The notes beneath the pieces are model-generated. The model worked only from the letters and a program-made list of their open reading frames with translations. It was not told the DNA's origin and did not search any database. Positions 1-9,034 of a stretch of DNA of 64,000 nucleotides are shown here, in pieces. Each line of letters opens with the position of its first letter. Positions within the stretch are counted from its first letter, which is position 1. Location: positions 3,410,001 through 3,474,000 of the forward strand of contig NZ_CP098806.1 in NCBI RefSeq assembly GCF_023822005.2. Reading direction: 5' to 3'. The position numbers and the translations under genes were made by a program. Source of the DNA: Dyadobacter fanqingshengii (GTDB taxonomy: Bacteria; Bacteroidota; Bacteroidia; Cytophagales; Spirosomataceae).

Positions 1-41
1 AACAAGTTGCGCCAGGCGATTTTAAGATAATTTTTGAGCAT
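1..41 (-). CDS. FtsX-type ABC transporter permease, N-terminal fragment (cut by window edge)
   Basis: The first 41 bases, read on the minus strand from an ATG at 41, encode MLKNYLKIAWRNL and then leave the window. This is nearly the same as the opening of the neighbouring permease (MLQNYIKIAWRNL), so it is the start of a second MacB/FtsX-like permease directly downstream in the same operon. The 120 bases between the two genes contain no other reading frame of note. The family spans the inner membrane and works with an ABC ATPase such as the one at 3236-3913. Only 13 residues are visible, so the assignment rests on this signature alone. Confidence 0.75.
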   Translation of the reverse strand, partial: MLKNYLKIAWRNL

Positions 42-161
42 AACGAGTGGTAATCGGCTGTCGGCCGTCGGCTATGGATTGCTAAAAAAATCTTGTTTCA
101 ACCGTAATCCAATCAATTCGCGAAGGCGGAAAGTGGATGACTGAAAGCCAACAACTGCCCC

Positions 162-2582
162 CTACTCGCTGCGCAGGCTTTTCACCGGGTTCATCAGTGC
201 GGCTTTGATACTTTGGAAGCTTACGGTCAATAAGGCGATTAAAATGGCCAGCACGCCTGCGCCTGCAAACATCCACCAGGTCATGTCAATATGATAAGCA
301 AATTCGCTCAACCACGTGTTCATGCCATACCAGGCAATCGGACTTCCAATTAAGATTGCTAGCAAGACGAGCTTGATGAAATCTCTGGAAAGCAATCCAA
401 CTATATTAGACACACTTGCGCCGAGAACTTTTCGAACCCCGATTTCTTTGGTTCTGCGCTCGGCTGTGTACGCAGACAGTCCAAATAAGCCAAGGCACCC
501 AATAATGATCGATATAATAGCAAAGGTGATGAAGATCTGGCCTACACGTTGCTCACTTCTGTATACGTTGTCGAAATCCTCGTCCATAAACCGGTAACTA
601 AAGGGCTGTCCGGGCGCCATGCTTTTCCATACCCGCTCTATTTGCTTTATAGTTTGAACAACATCATTGCCTTTTAACCGAACGGCCATTGTTTCGGAGC
701 TTGGGTGAAGTATAAGACTTAATGCACCGATATTTTTACGAAGCGATTCGAAGTGAAAGTTTTTGACAACACCGATGATCGTATAGTCTTTTTTGTCTTT
801 CTCATTTTGAGAAAATATTTTTTTACCAACAGGATCTGCATAACCTAGAATCTTGGCGGCAGATTCGTTAATGATAATTCCTGTGGAATCAGAGGGGAAG
901 TCTTTGTTAAAAGCACGGCCACTTTTCATTTTAAGGTCCAGCGTGCTTACAAAATCATTGTCAACAGACCAGAACTGCATATTAATGGCCTTATCCTGCT
1001 GCATTTGTCCAACAGGGAAAAAAGTGTGGTCGCTTCTGGAAGACGGTGTTGGCAGATAGCTGGTTATCGTGCCATTTTGCACATCGGGAAGTTGGAGGAT
1101 TTCATTTTTAAATGCATTTACCTGCTTGTCAAGCACATAAGCATCATTAATGATCAGCACCTTATCTTTATCAAAGCCAAGCGTTTTGGTCTGGATATAA
1201 TTCAGTTGCCTGAAAATAACGCCGGTGCCAACAATCAGCATGACGGAAATCATGAACTGAAATACCACGAGTGAGTTGCGGAGATAGCCGCCCTTCCCTT
1301 CGGTCGCAACCGCGTTTTTAAGCACTTTAAGCGGCTTGAACGCGGAAAGGAAGAAAGCCGGGTAACTTCCAGCCAAAACACCAACAAATGCTCCGGTGAA
1401 AATACAAATGCCCCAGAACCAGACGCTTCCAAACGGAAACTCTATTTCCTTATTCGCCAGATTATTGAATATGGGCAATGTTAAATAAGCGATAATTAAA
1501 GCTAAACTCAATGCAATAAAGCTTAACAATACTGCCTCGGTGAGAAACTGGCTTATTAAGGAGGATCTTTCGGAGCCCAGTGCTTTCCGTACGCCTACTT
1601 CCTTTGCCCTGTTTGAAGATCTGGCGGTGGCCAGGTTCATGAAATTCACACAAGCGATTACCAATAAAAAAATAGCGACTACCGCAAAAATGTAGACATA
1701 CTGAATATTTCCGTTGGCGCTTATCTCAGCTTGCCGTTCCGATTTTAAATGGATATCTGTTAACGGGATCAATGTGTAGTGAATGTAGCTGCCCGATTTA
1801 AGTATCTGATCCAGCGATGCGCCCATGATCTTCTGCACCCATTTGCCGGTATAATTTTTGATGATTGTGTCGAAATTCTTTTCAAACTTTTGTGGATCCG
1901 TGCCTTTCCTTAGCAAGAAATAGGTATTGAAATTGTGGCTGCCCCAATTATCTTCCCTGCTCTCGCTAAGTGAACTCATCGAAATGAGCATGTTTAGATT
2001 ACTGAAATGCGAATGCGCAGGCATATTTCGCATGACGCCCGTGACCGTGTAAGTCTCTTTATCGTCCAATACAAGTGATTTTCCCACCGGATTTTCTTTT
2101 CCAAAATACTTTACAGCATCCCGTTCAGAAATGACCATTGTATTAGGCTGAGAAAGCACATTGCTCACATTACCCGCAAGGAGTGGCTGAGAAAAAACTT
2201 CAAAAAAAGTTGAATCTGCAAACACCACCTGATCTTCTTTCAAATTATTAACAGAATTGGTCCGGCGAACGAGAAAGCTTCCTTTATCTCTCAACCGGGT
2301 TGCAGCTTCGAGCTGCGGATAATCTTTTTTCATTATGAAAGCCAGTGGATCCGGTGCCACTGCAAGCTTCATATCAGCCCCACCGAAGCGTATATCGGAA
2401 TTGACCCGGTAAATCCGCTCTGCATGGTCGAACGATTTATCATAACTAAGCTCATCCACGACATATAGCGTAATCAGCAAACAGCTCGCCAGTCCCAATG
2501 CAAGGCCGAAAATGTTCAGGAACGAGTAAAACTTATGTTTACGCAGGTTCCGCCAGGCGATCTTGATGTAATTTTGCAGCAC
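162..2582 (-). CDS. ABC transporter permease, MacB/FtsX family
   Basis: 806-residue inner-membrane permease that would couple to the ATPase at 3236-3913 and the adaptor at 3971-5281 to move a substrate across the envelope. An N-terminal membrane segment lies at about residues 20-42. A periplasmic MacB-like domain follows to about 290. Next come an FtsX membrane block with the motif KEVGVRKALG (327-336), a second periplasmic domain, and a repeat of the block near the C-terminus with KEIGVRKVLG. This two-fold layout and a length near 800 are usual for Bacteroidota members. The start codon is GTG, fixed by the family's conserved MLxNYxKIAWRNL opening. The substrate (drug, peptide or lipoprotein) cannot be read from sequence. 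Confidence 0.93.
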   Translation of the reverse strand: MLQNYIKIAWRNLRKHKFYSFLNIFGLALGLASCLLITLYVVDELSYDKSFDHAERIYRVNSDIRFGGADMKLAVAPDPLAFIMKKDYPQLEAATRLRDKGSFLVRRTNSVNNLKEDQVVFADSTFFEVFSQPLLAGNVSNVLSQPNTMVISERDAVKYFGKENPVGKSLVLDDKETYTVTGVMRNMPAHSHFSNLNMLISMSSLSESREDNWGSHNFNTYFLLRKGTDPQKFEKNFDTIIKNYTGKWVQKIMGASLDQILKSGSYIHYTLIPLTDIHLKSERQAEISANGNIQYVYIFAVVAIFLLVIACVNFMNLATARSSNRAKEVGVRKALGSERSSLISQFLTEAVLLSFIALSLALIIAYLTLPIFNNLANKEIEFPFGSVWFWGICIFTGAFVGVLAGSYPAFFLSAFKPLKVLKNAVATEGKGGYLRNSLVVFQFMISVMLIVGTGVIFRQLNYIQTKTLGFDKDKVLIINDAYVLDKQVNAFKNEILQLPDVQNGTITSYLPTPSSRSDHTFFPVGQMQQDKAINMQFWSVDNDFVSTLDLKMKSGRAFNKDFPSDSTGIIINESAAKILGYADPVGKKIFSQNEKDKKDYTIIGVVKNFHFESLRKNIGALSLILHPSSETMAVRLKGNDVVQTIKQIERVWKSMAPGQPFSYRFMDEDFDNVYRSEQRVGQIFITFAIISIIIGCLGLFGLSAYTAERRTKEIGVRKVLGASVSNIVGLLSRDFIKLVLLAILIGSPIAWYGMNTWLSEFAYHIDMTWWMFAGAGVLAILIALLTVSFQSIKAALMNPVKSLRSE

Positions 2583-2604
2583 GTAATGTTGAAAGGATGT
2601 GGTG

Positions 2605-3204
2605 TCAAACGCCTGTTCCCGGCAGCTCTATTTCTATTTCAAAATCATCAATAATGTCCTGGCGATCTTCCTCCGACTTTTCCGAAGCATTCACAGTCTT
2701 CTCGTAAATGAATTCTTCATTCTGCTTGTTGAAACGGTATCTTAGAAAAAGCTCGCCGGATTCCGGGTTGTATCTTACTTGTTTGGTATAACCATTTTCG
2801 CCAGGGATGGTGGAGGTTTTCTCATTATTATTGTCCGAAACCCAAATGTGCGCCTTGGCGTCATTGGAAGAATAAATAACCGGTTCCATCGGCTCTAAGG
2901 GTGCCGGAGGAGCCGGAGGTGTGGGTTTGGACGGAGATTTGGGTTCAGGCGGGGCGGGCAGGTCCATGTTGCCTGCCTCAATGGAGTCCAGAACTTTGTC
3001 CCGCAGTGCCATACGCTCCTCTTTCGTGAGTTCTTCTACATCAAATGACCTTTCAAAATCAACTCCTTTTCCGTCGATCGTGCCCGTCACGCGAATGGAT
3101 AATGTTTTTCCATCATCGTCAATGCTTCTGCTCAGATGATTTTTCTTCTGGGCAATCGCCAGCGTGCTGACACCGGCAAGTAAAATGGTAAGGAGTTTTT
3201 TCAT
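2605..3204 (-). CDS. Small secreted protein of unknown function with Pro-rich linker
   Basis: 199 residues starting with a clear signal peptide (MKKLLTILLAGVSTLAIAQ), so probably periplasmic or surface-associated. A Pro/Glu/Lys-rich segment at about residues 99-125 (PPEPKSPSKPTPPAPPAP and following) separates two charged, beta-rich parts. No family is recognised. It sits inside the efflux operon, 22 bases upstream of the permease and 31 bases downstream of the ATPase, so it is cotranscribed with them. A helper role in the envelope (docking or substrate capture) is only a guess from position. Confidence 0.8.
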   Translation of the reverse strand: MKKLLTILLAGVSTLAIAQKKNHLSRSIDDDGKTLSIRVTGTIDGKGVDFERSFDVEELTKEERMALRDKVLDSIEAGNMDLPAPPEPKSPSKPTPPAPPAPLEPMEPVIYSSNDAKAHIWVSDNNNEKTSTIPGENGYTKQVRYNPESGELFLRYRFNKQNEEFIYEKTVNASEKSEEDRQDIIDDFEIEIELPGTGV

Positions 3205-3235
3205 GGTCAGATTTGGTAGTTAGGCACTGGGTACG

Positions 3236-3913
3236 CTAAACGTGCACTTTTTCTGTCACGATCTTTCCGTCAAAAAGGTTGACAATGCGATGCGCGAAAC
3301 CTGCGTCGTAGGGCGAGTGCGTTACCATCAGAATGGTGGTTCCGGCTGCATTAAGCTGGCTTAGCAGGTTCATTACTTCTTCTCCGTTTTTGGAGTCGAG
3401 GTTACCTGTAGGCTCATCCGCAAGTATCGTTTTTGGTGTTGCTACAACGGCCCGTGCAATGGCTGTCCGCTGCTGCTGTCCCCCGGAAAGTTGCTGTGGA
3501 AAGTGATTGCGGCGGTGCATCATGTTCATGCGGGTAAGCGCAGCTTCTACTTTCTCTTTTCGTTCGGCAGGAGGTGTTTTCAGGTATAACAATGGAAGTT
3601 CAACGTTCTCATAAACAGTCAGTTCGTCGATCAGGTTGAAACTTTGGAATACAAATCCAATGTTGCCTTTACGGATCTGTGCACGCTGTCTTTCCGACAT
3701 TTTGGCCACTTCCGTGCCGTAGAATTCGTAAGAGCCTTCACTAGGGTTGTCCAATAGACCGAGGATGTTCAACAAAGTTGATTTGCCACAACCGGATGGT
3801 CCCATGATAGCGACAAACTCGCCGTCTTTTACATCCATGTCAATGCCGTTCAGGGCAGTGGTTTCTACTTCCTCAGTAGAGAAGATCTTATGAAGGTTGT
3901 TAATTTTAATCAT
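3236..3913 (-). CDS. ABC transporter ATP-binding protein (LolD/MacB type)
   Basis: 225-residue stand-alone nucleotide-binding subunit. Walker [10 protein letters not shown] lies at 38-46, the signature LSGGQQQR at 142-149, and Walker B ILADEP at 163-168 with the catalytic Glu, followed by the switch His in MVTHSP. Length and motifs fit the LolD/MacB/FtsE-like class that powers MacB/FtsX-type permeases. It lies between the adaptor gene (57 bases upstream) and the Pro-rich protein gene, so the order adaptor, ATPase, accessory protein, permease, permease forms one operon. It acts at the cytoplasmic face of the inner membrane. Confidence 0.95.
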   Translation of the reverse strand: MIKINNLHKIFSTEEVETTALNGIDMDVKDGEFVAIMGPSGCGKSTLLNILGLLDNPSEGSYEFYGTEVAKMSERQRAQIRKGNIGFVFQSFNLIDELTVYENVELPLLYLKTPPAERKEKVEAALTRMNMMHRRNHFPQQLSGGQQQRTAIARAVVATPKTILADEPTGNLDSKNGEEVMNLLSQLNAAGTTILMVTHSPYDAGFAHRIVNLFDGKIVTEKVHV

Positions 3914-3970
3914 TGGGTTTTCTTTGGCTATGGATTGATAAATTGCTTACTAATAGAGTTTGTTTGTATC

Positions 3971-5281
3971 TTAAAATTCAAGCACTTCATTGTCCCCGAA
4001 GTTCTCGTACGAGCTGGTGATTACTTTTTCACCTGGCTGCAACCCTTCCAGAACTTCAAAATACTCAGGGTTTTTACGGCCCAATGTGATCTTGCGTTTT
4101 GAAGCACGTTTGCCATCGTCGCCCACCACATATACCCAGTTTCCGCCGGTTTCAGAGAAGAATCCACCCACTGGAAGCAATGTTGCCTGAGAAGGCTGTC
4201 CCAATTGCAGACGGATCGGCGCTGATTGCCCTCTTTTGATCAATTCAGGAGCGCCTTTGTCAAACTGCATATCCACCTCGAATCTCCCGCTCAAAACCTC
4301 CGGATATATCTTGATGATTTTCAATCCATAATCCTTTCCATTGAATTCCATGGAACCCTGCAGTCCTGCAAAAATCCTTGAAATGTAATGTTCGTCTACG
4401 CTTACACGCATTTTGAAACCATTCAAATCATCAATTTGTCCGATATTCTGACCCTGGTTAATGTTGGATCCAACTTCCACGTTCATAGAAGAAAGCAAGC
4501 CTGAAACAGGCGCCTTAACCGAAAGGTTTTCAAGTGTTTGTCTCCAAAGATTCACGTTCTTTTGCGTGCTGGCCAATGTTCCTTCCAGCTGCGTGATCTG
4601 CATTTTAGAGTTTTCTTCCTGGTATTTCTGAGATTCAACCTCAATATCGCGTTGCTTCGAAAGTCTTTCAAATTCCCTTTTGGTTTTCAAATAGTCCGCA
4701 TCGGGAATGACCTTATCCTTATATAGTTTGGTGTTACGATCATGCGCATCTTTCGCCTGATCAATCTGGAAATCCAGTTCGCTCAATGTCTTTTGCAGGT
4801 TAAATCGTGCAATACGCAAGCTCTGACGCGTATTTTGAAGATCATTCACCAGTCGGCTAGCCTCGGTTTCAGATTGCAGGAAGCTCAGTTTCAGGTTTTG
4901 GTTTTCCAGTCTCAAAAGCACATCGCCTTGTTTTACCATGTTACCACCTTCAATCAGTTTCTCTGTCACATATCCACCTACGATCGCATCCAGCTGGATG
5001 GTTTTCAATGGCTGCACGACGCCGGTTACCACGATAAATTCGTCGAATTTGCCTTGTTTGACTGTGGAAACCGTCAGCTTATCTTGTTCAACATTCAGTT
5101 TGCTGCGTTTATCTGCGAAGAAGAATTGATATACTAAAAATGCGACCAGTAATGTGCTTCCCGCGATTATACCAATGCGTTGTGTGGTCCAGAATTTCTT
5201 TGGTTTAAGTTTGTCCATTGTCGAGCCCCCGGTGAAACCGTTGTTATTGGTGCTGGATGAGTTAGGTGTTTTGACTTCCAT
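3971..5281 (-). CDS. HlyD/MacA-type periplasmic adaptor subunit of efflux system
   Basis: 436 residues with one N-terminal membrane anchor (IGIIAGSTLLVAFLVYQFFF) followed by a lipoyl/barrel-sandwich half (GGYVTEKLIEGGNMVKQGDVL), a long coiled-coil hairpin rich in Lys, Glu and Gln, the second lipoyl half (VKAPVSGLLSSMNVEVGSNI) and beta-barrel domains. This is the membrane fusion protein architecture that links an inner-membrane ABC pump to an outer-membrane channel. An open frame continues upstream to a TTG at 5332, but that overlaps the predicted sigma-54 promoter. The ATG at 5281 is therefore preferred. The ATG at 5218 (MDKLKPKKFW) is a second possibility. First gene of the operon. No outer-membrane TolC-like gene is visible. 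Confidence 0.93.
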   Translation of the reverse strand: MEVKTPNSSSTNNNGFTGGSTMDKLKPKKFWTTQRIGIIAGSTLLVAFLVYQFFFADKRSKLNVEQDKLTVSTVKQGKFDEFIVVTGVVQPLKTIQLDAIVGGYVTEKLIEGGNMVKQGDVLLRLENQNLKLSFLQSETEASRLVNDLQNTRQSLRIARFNLQKTLSELDFQIDQAKDAHDRNTKLYKDKVIPDADYLKTKREFERLSKQRDIEVESQKYQEENSKMQITQLEGTLASTQKNVNLWRQTLENLSVKAPVSGLLSSMNVEVGSNINQGQNIGQIDDLNGFKMRVSVDEHYISRIFAGLQGSMEFNGKDYGLKIIKIYPEVLSGRFEVDMQFDKGAPELIKRGQSAPIRLQLGQPSQATLLPVGGFFSETGGNWVYVVGDDGKRASKRKITLGRKNPEYFEVLEGLQPGEKVITSSYENFGDNEVLEF

Positions 5282-5326
5282 TATATTGTTGGTGATTGGA
5301 TTCGCTGTTAAACTTTGATCTATTCT

Positions 5327-5344
5327 ATCCAATCCCTATGCCAA
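5327..5344 (-). promoter_or_regulatory. Candidate sigma-54 (-24/-12) promoter of the efflux operon
   Basis: On the minus strand the sequence TTGGCATAGGGATTGGAT matches the sigma-54 consensus TGGCAC-N5-TTGC with the invariant GG and G in the right register. The C of the -12 GC is replaced by G. The predicted start of transcription is near 5318, leaving a leader of about 37 bases to the ATG at 5281. A sigma-54 activator gene lies directly across the divergent gap, with palindromes positioned like enhancers, which strengthens the call. Confidence 0.62.
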
Positions 5345-5408
5345 AGAAGACATTGCCATGCAAAAACCTTAATATCAGCGTTTTAAGCTTATTTAAAACC
5401 GTTTGAAA

Positions 5409-5444
5409 TGTCCGATAACGGACAATTTTGTTCGGGTGCGGACA
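5409..5444. promoter_or_regulatory. Two tandem palindromes, probable binding sites of the NtrC-type activator
   Basis: Two copies of the dyad TGTCCG-N4-CGGACA: a perfect one at 5409-5424 and one with a single T-for-C change (TGTTCG-N4-CGGACA) at 5429-5444. Their centres are 20 bases apart, about two helical turns, so two dimers would bind the same DNA face. They lie about 100-120 bases upstream of the predicted sigma-54 start site, the usual distance for enhancer sites, and 140-170 bases before the activator gene. Confidence 0.65.
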
Positions 5445-5580
5445 AGCATTTTTGAGGCTTATAAGGGTAAAATAGTGACTTTTTAGCTTGTTATAAAATT
5501 AAATTTCAAATTGCATCTGCTATCTTACCAAACAATTGCCAATAAAGGGATTTAGCCCTTAGCAACCCCAAAAACCAGCC

Positions 5581-6948
5581 ATGCAACTCTCTGAAGCAAA
5601 AATCCTGATCATCGATGACGATGTCGACGTACTAAGTGCGGCCAAACTCCTTTTGAAACGCCACGCCAAAACAGTCGACATTGAAAAGAATCCGCAAAAA
5701 CTGCCATTCCTCGTAACCAACGGTGATTATAACCTCATCCTGCTGGACATGAACTTTACCCGCGATGTAAATAGCGGCCGTGAAGGTTTCCATTGGCTGG
5801 ACCGCATTCTCGACATTAAACCTGCTTCAAAAGTGATTATGATCACGGCCTATGGAGACATTGAAATGGCGATCCGGGCCATTAAAGCGGGTGCGACGGA
5901 TTTTGTGCTGAAACCTTGGGAGAATGATAAATTGCTTGCCACAATAGCGGTTGCTATTGAAGGGGGCAATGATAAAATACCGGCCGTAGTGGAAGAGAAA
6001 AGCAAGGACGACGGCAAAAAAGGCAAGTCAACCGGCGAATCCATTGTGGCTTCCAGCGAATCCATGAAACAAGTGCTGGCGACGGCGGAACGCGTTGCGG
6101 CCACAGATGCCAACGTGTTGATCCTGGGAGAAAACGGAACCGGTAAAACACAGTTAGCCAAGCATATACATCAGCATTCAAAACGTGCAGACAAGCCTTT
6201 TGTGGTCGTGGATCTGGGCGCGCTGAGCGAAAGCTTGTTCGAAAGCGAGCTTTTTGGCCACGTTAAGGGTGCATTCACGGATGCGAAGGAGGACCGTGCA
6301 GGAAGATTCGAAGAAGCCAAGGGTGGGACCATCTTTCTGGATGAAATCGGGAACCTGTCGCTTGGATTACAAGCCAAGTTGCTGACCGTTATTCAGGAGC
6401 GGCGCGTGACGCGCGTGGGTTCCAATAAACCCATTGCCCTGGACGTTCGGTTGCTTTGCGCTACCAATATGAACATTGAAAAAATGGTGACCGAAAAGTC
6501 CTTCCGCCAGGATTTACTTTACAGGATCAACACCATTGAACTGGATCTGCCACCCTTGCGCGAGCGTCCCGAGGACATTAGCGCCCTGGCAGAATATTAT
6601 CTCAAACAATACGGCAAGAAATACAATCGCCCGGTTAACGACATCAGTAGCGCATTGATCAAGAAAATGCAGCAGTATAACTGGCCGGGCAACATCCGCG
6701 AACTGCAGCATGCCATTGAACGCGCCGTGATCCTTTCGCAGGAAAAAACATTGCAACCCGACGACCTTTTTCTGAAAAGCTCCGGCGGGCAACCGACCAC
6801 GGCAACGGGTTTCGATCTGGAAGATATGGAGAAGACTCTGATCGTGAAGGCGATGAAACGTTTTAACGGAAATATTACAGACGCAGCCCGCGAACTCGGT
6901 CTGAGCCGTGCAGCACTTTACAGGAGAATGGAGAAGTATGGCCTGTGA
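5581..6948 (+). CDS. Sigma-54-dependent response regulator, NtrC family
   Basis: 455 residues. An N-terminal receiver domain has the acidic pocket DDD at 12-14, the phospho-acceptor Asp56 and Lys111. The AAA+ domain has Walker A GENGTGKT (183-190) and Walker B IFLDEIG (251-257). A C-terminal Fis-type helix-turn-helix (DAARELGLSRAALYRRME) completes it. The loop that contacts sigma-54 reads GAFTDA (230-235) instead of the classical GAFTGA. The receiver has an extended loop after Asp56. It would activate sigma-54 RNA polymerase when phosphorylated, most likely at the divergent efflux promoter. No kinase gene is adjacent. A matching NtrY-like kinase lies at 16558-17898. Confidence 0.95.
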   Translation: MQLSEAKILIIDDDVDVLSAAKLLLKRHAKTVDIEKNPQKLPFLVTNGDYNLILLDMNFTRDVNSGREGFHWLDRILDIKPASKVIMITAYGDIEMAIRAIKAGATDFVLKPWENDKLLATIAVAIEGGNDKIPAVVEEKSKDDGKKGKSTGESIVASSESMKQVLATAERVAATDANVLILGENGTGKTQLAKHIHQHSKRADKPFVVVDLGALSESLFESELFGHVKGAFTDAKEDRAGRFEEAKGGTIFLDEIGNLSLGLQAKLLTVIQERRVTRVGSNKPIALDVRLLCATNMNIEKMVTEKSFRQDLLYRINTIELDLPPLRERPEDISALAEYYLKQYGKKYNRPVNDISSALIKKMQQYNWPGNIRELQHAIERAVILSQEKTLQPDDLFLKSSGGQPTTATGFDLEDMEKTLIVKAMKRFNGNITDAARELGLSRAALYRRMEKYGL

Positions 6949-7011
6949 GTGGCATGTTTTTTGGGTTATATCGAATAAAATTTCTTAGCTCAATATCAAT
7001 TTATTCATATA

Positions 7012-8961
7012 ATGACCAAATATTTCTCGCTACTCTCCCTGCTGCTTTGCTGTCAATTGTCCTTCGCACAGAATGGCAAAATCACTGCTGTTCCACTTAA
7101 AAATGTAAAAACGAAACAGGGTTTCTGGCACACTCGCGTGGAAGCTGCGCGTGAAGTAACGGTTCCGCATGCATTGCAACAATGCGAGGAATCGGGCCGG
7201 ATAGACAACTTCGCAGTGGCTGGCGGATTAAAAAAGGGGAAGTTCGAAGGCGTTCGTTTCAATGATTCGGATGTTTTCAAAGTCGTTGAAGGCGCGGCAT
7301 ATGTGCTTCAAAATCAATACGATCCCAAGCTAGACCATTATCTGGACAGTCTCATTACGCTTTTCGCAGCCGCACAAGAGCCGGACGGCTATTTATATAC
7401 AATCAGGACCATTAATAAAGACACAACCGGCTCCTACGACTGGATTGCCGGGCCTTACCGTTATGGTTTTGAGAACGGCAGCCATGAACTCTACAATGTG
7501 GGGCACCTTTATGAAGCGGCCATTGCCCATTACGAAGCCACCGGAAAGAAAACATTGCTCGATGTTGCCACCAAGAATGCGGATCACTTGGTTAAAACTT
7601 TTGGCACAAAACCGGGACAACTGGTCGTCGTTCCTGGTCATCAGGAAATTGAGTTGGCGTTGATCAAGCTTTACCGGACAACGGGCAAAAAAGAATATCT
7701 GGATCTTTCCAAATTCTTCATCGACATGCGCGGCCGCTCCGATAAGCGCGCATTGTATCTGGACGAGCACAAATTGGGCCCTGCCTATTTTCAGGACCAG
7801 GTTCCTTTTGTGAGACAAAAAGAAGCGGTTGGTCATGCCGTTCGTGCGCAATATTTATACACGGCCGTTGCGGACATGCTCACGATCGAAGACGAGCCGG
7901 AACACAGTCACGCCGTTCACGCGATATGGGATGATGCAACAGAGAAAAAACAATATGTAACCGGTGGCGTAGGCGCCCGCGAAGACGGTGAAGCTTTTGA
8001 TAAAGAATACATTTTGCCGAACGACAATGCCTATGCCGAAACCTGCGCGGCCATTGCCAATATGCTCTGGAATCACAAAATGTTCCTGTATACGGGTGAA
8101 TCCAAGTATATGGATGTGTTCGAACGGGTGCTTTACAATGGATTTCTGGGTGGCATGTCGGTGAAAGGCGACAAGTTTTTTTATGTAAATCCAATGGCTT
8201 CCAATGGTGTCAATGATTTCAACAAAGGCACCGGTGCTGAAAGACAACCCTGGTTTGGAACAGCTTGCTGTCCTACCAATGTGTCGCGTTTTCTGCCTTC
8301 CATGCCTGCTTACATTTACGCCACAAAAGGCAACGAACTGATTGTTAATTTATTCGCTGATAACGAGGCAACCATTTCAGTCAATAACAATGCGGTAAAA
8401 CTGGCGCAGCAAACCAACTATCCTTGGGACGGGAATGTCAAAATTTTGGTTGATCCTGAAAAAGCCGGGAATTTCACGGTGTCGGTCCGCATTCCGGGTT
8501 GGGCGACAGGCGAGGCGATTCCAGGTAATCTTTATGCTTATGCTAACAAAGATTCCAAACCGGTAACATTGCGTGTGAATGGCAAAAACATCCCGGCTAA
8601 TATTGAAAAAGGTTACATTAAGCTGGCGAGGAACTGGAAGAAAGGCGATCAGATTGACCTGGTGCTCGATATGCCGGTAAGAAAGATTATCTCCAATGAA
8701 AAAATAACTGCTAATAAGGATAAAATTGCCATTGAACGCGGACCTGTTTTGTACTGCGCAGAAGGCCATGACAACAACGGTAAAGCATTGGCTATTCCTG
8801 TTTCAGAAAACCAAACATTCGCCGCCAGCTATCAGCAGGGCTTGTTAGGCGGAGTTAATGTATTAAAATCTGAGGCAGGCAATGTTACGCTGATCCCCTA
8901 TTATGCCTGGGCAAACCGTGGACCCAATGAAATGGTGATCTGGTTTAATAAGGCGCAGTAA
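7012..8961 (+). CDS. Glycoside hydrolase family 127 (beta-L-arabinofuranosidase-like), secreted
   Basis: 649 residues with a signal peptide ending LSFAQ. The body is an all-alpha barrel of the DUF1680/GH127 type followed by beta domains. The zinc and catalytic residues known from the Bifidobacterium enzyme HypBA1 are all in place: Glu343 and Cys345 in YAETCAAI, and the Cys pair 419-420 in FGTACCPTN, one of which is the nucleophile in this family. It would release beta-L-arabinofuranose from plant glycoproteins or glycans in the periplasm. Related GH146-type specificities cannot be excluded. It stands alone between the regulator gene and a convergent LEA2 gene. Confidence 0.88.
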   Translation: MTKYFSLLSLLLCCQLSFAQNGKITAVPLKNVKTKQGFWHTRVEAAREVTVPHALQQCEESGRIDNFAVAGGLKKGKFEGVRFNDSDVFKVVEGAAYVLQNQYDPKLDHYLDSLITLFAAAQEPDGYLYTIRTINKDTTGSYDWIAGPYRYGFENGSHELYNVGHLYEAAIAHYEATGKKTLLDVATKNADHLVKTFGTKPGQLVVVPGHQEIELALIKLYRTTGKKEYLDLSKFFIDMRGRSDKRALYLDEHKLGPAYFQDQVPFVRQKEAVGHAVRAQYLYTAVADMLTIEDEPEHSHAVHAIWDDATEKKQYVTGGVGAREDGEAFDKEYILPNDNAYAETCAAIANMLWNHKMFLYTGESKYMDVFERVLYNGFLGGMSVKGDKFFYVNPMASNGVNDFNKGTGAERQPWFGTACCPTNVSRFLPSMPAYIYATKGNELIVNLFADNEATISVNNNAVKLAQQTNYPWDGNVKILVDPEKAGNFTVSVRIPGWATGEAIPGNLYAYANKDSKPVTLRVNGKNIPANIEKGYIKLARNWKKGDQIDLVLDMPVRKIISNEKITANKDKIAIERGPVLYCAEGHDNNGKALAIPVSENQTFAASYQQGLLGGVNVLKSEAGNVTLIPYYAWANRGPNEMVIWFNKAQ

Positions 8962-8987
8962 CATTAACGAGATTTGATATCTAAAAG

Positions 8988-9034
8988 ACCTTTCGAGAGT
9001 TTCACTTTGAACACTTACTTCGAAAGGTTTTTTT
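8988..9034 (+). terminator. Intrinsic terminator after the GH127 gene
   Basis: Arms ACCTTTCG (8988-8995) and CGAAAGGT (9021-9028) with a 25-base loop, followed by a run of T. The element overlaps the last codons of the convergent LEA2 gene, which ends at 9015. Confidence 0.55.

Noticed and set aside
5341..5365. Alternative sigma-54-like site using TGGCAATG on the minus strand
   Set aside because: The second half does not place TTGC at the required 5-base spacing, unlike the site at 5327-5344.
7393..8769. Several minus-strand open frames of 100-150 codons inside the GH127 gene
   Set aside because: They are antisense shadows of a gene with intact catalytic motifs and show no protein-like features.
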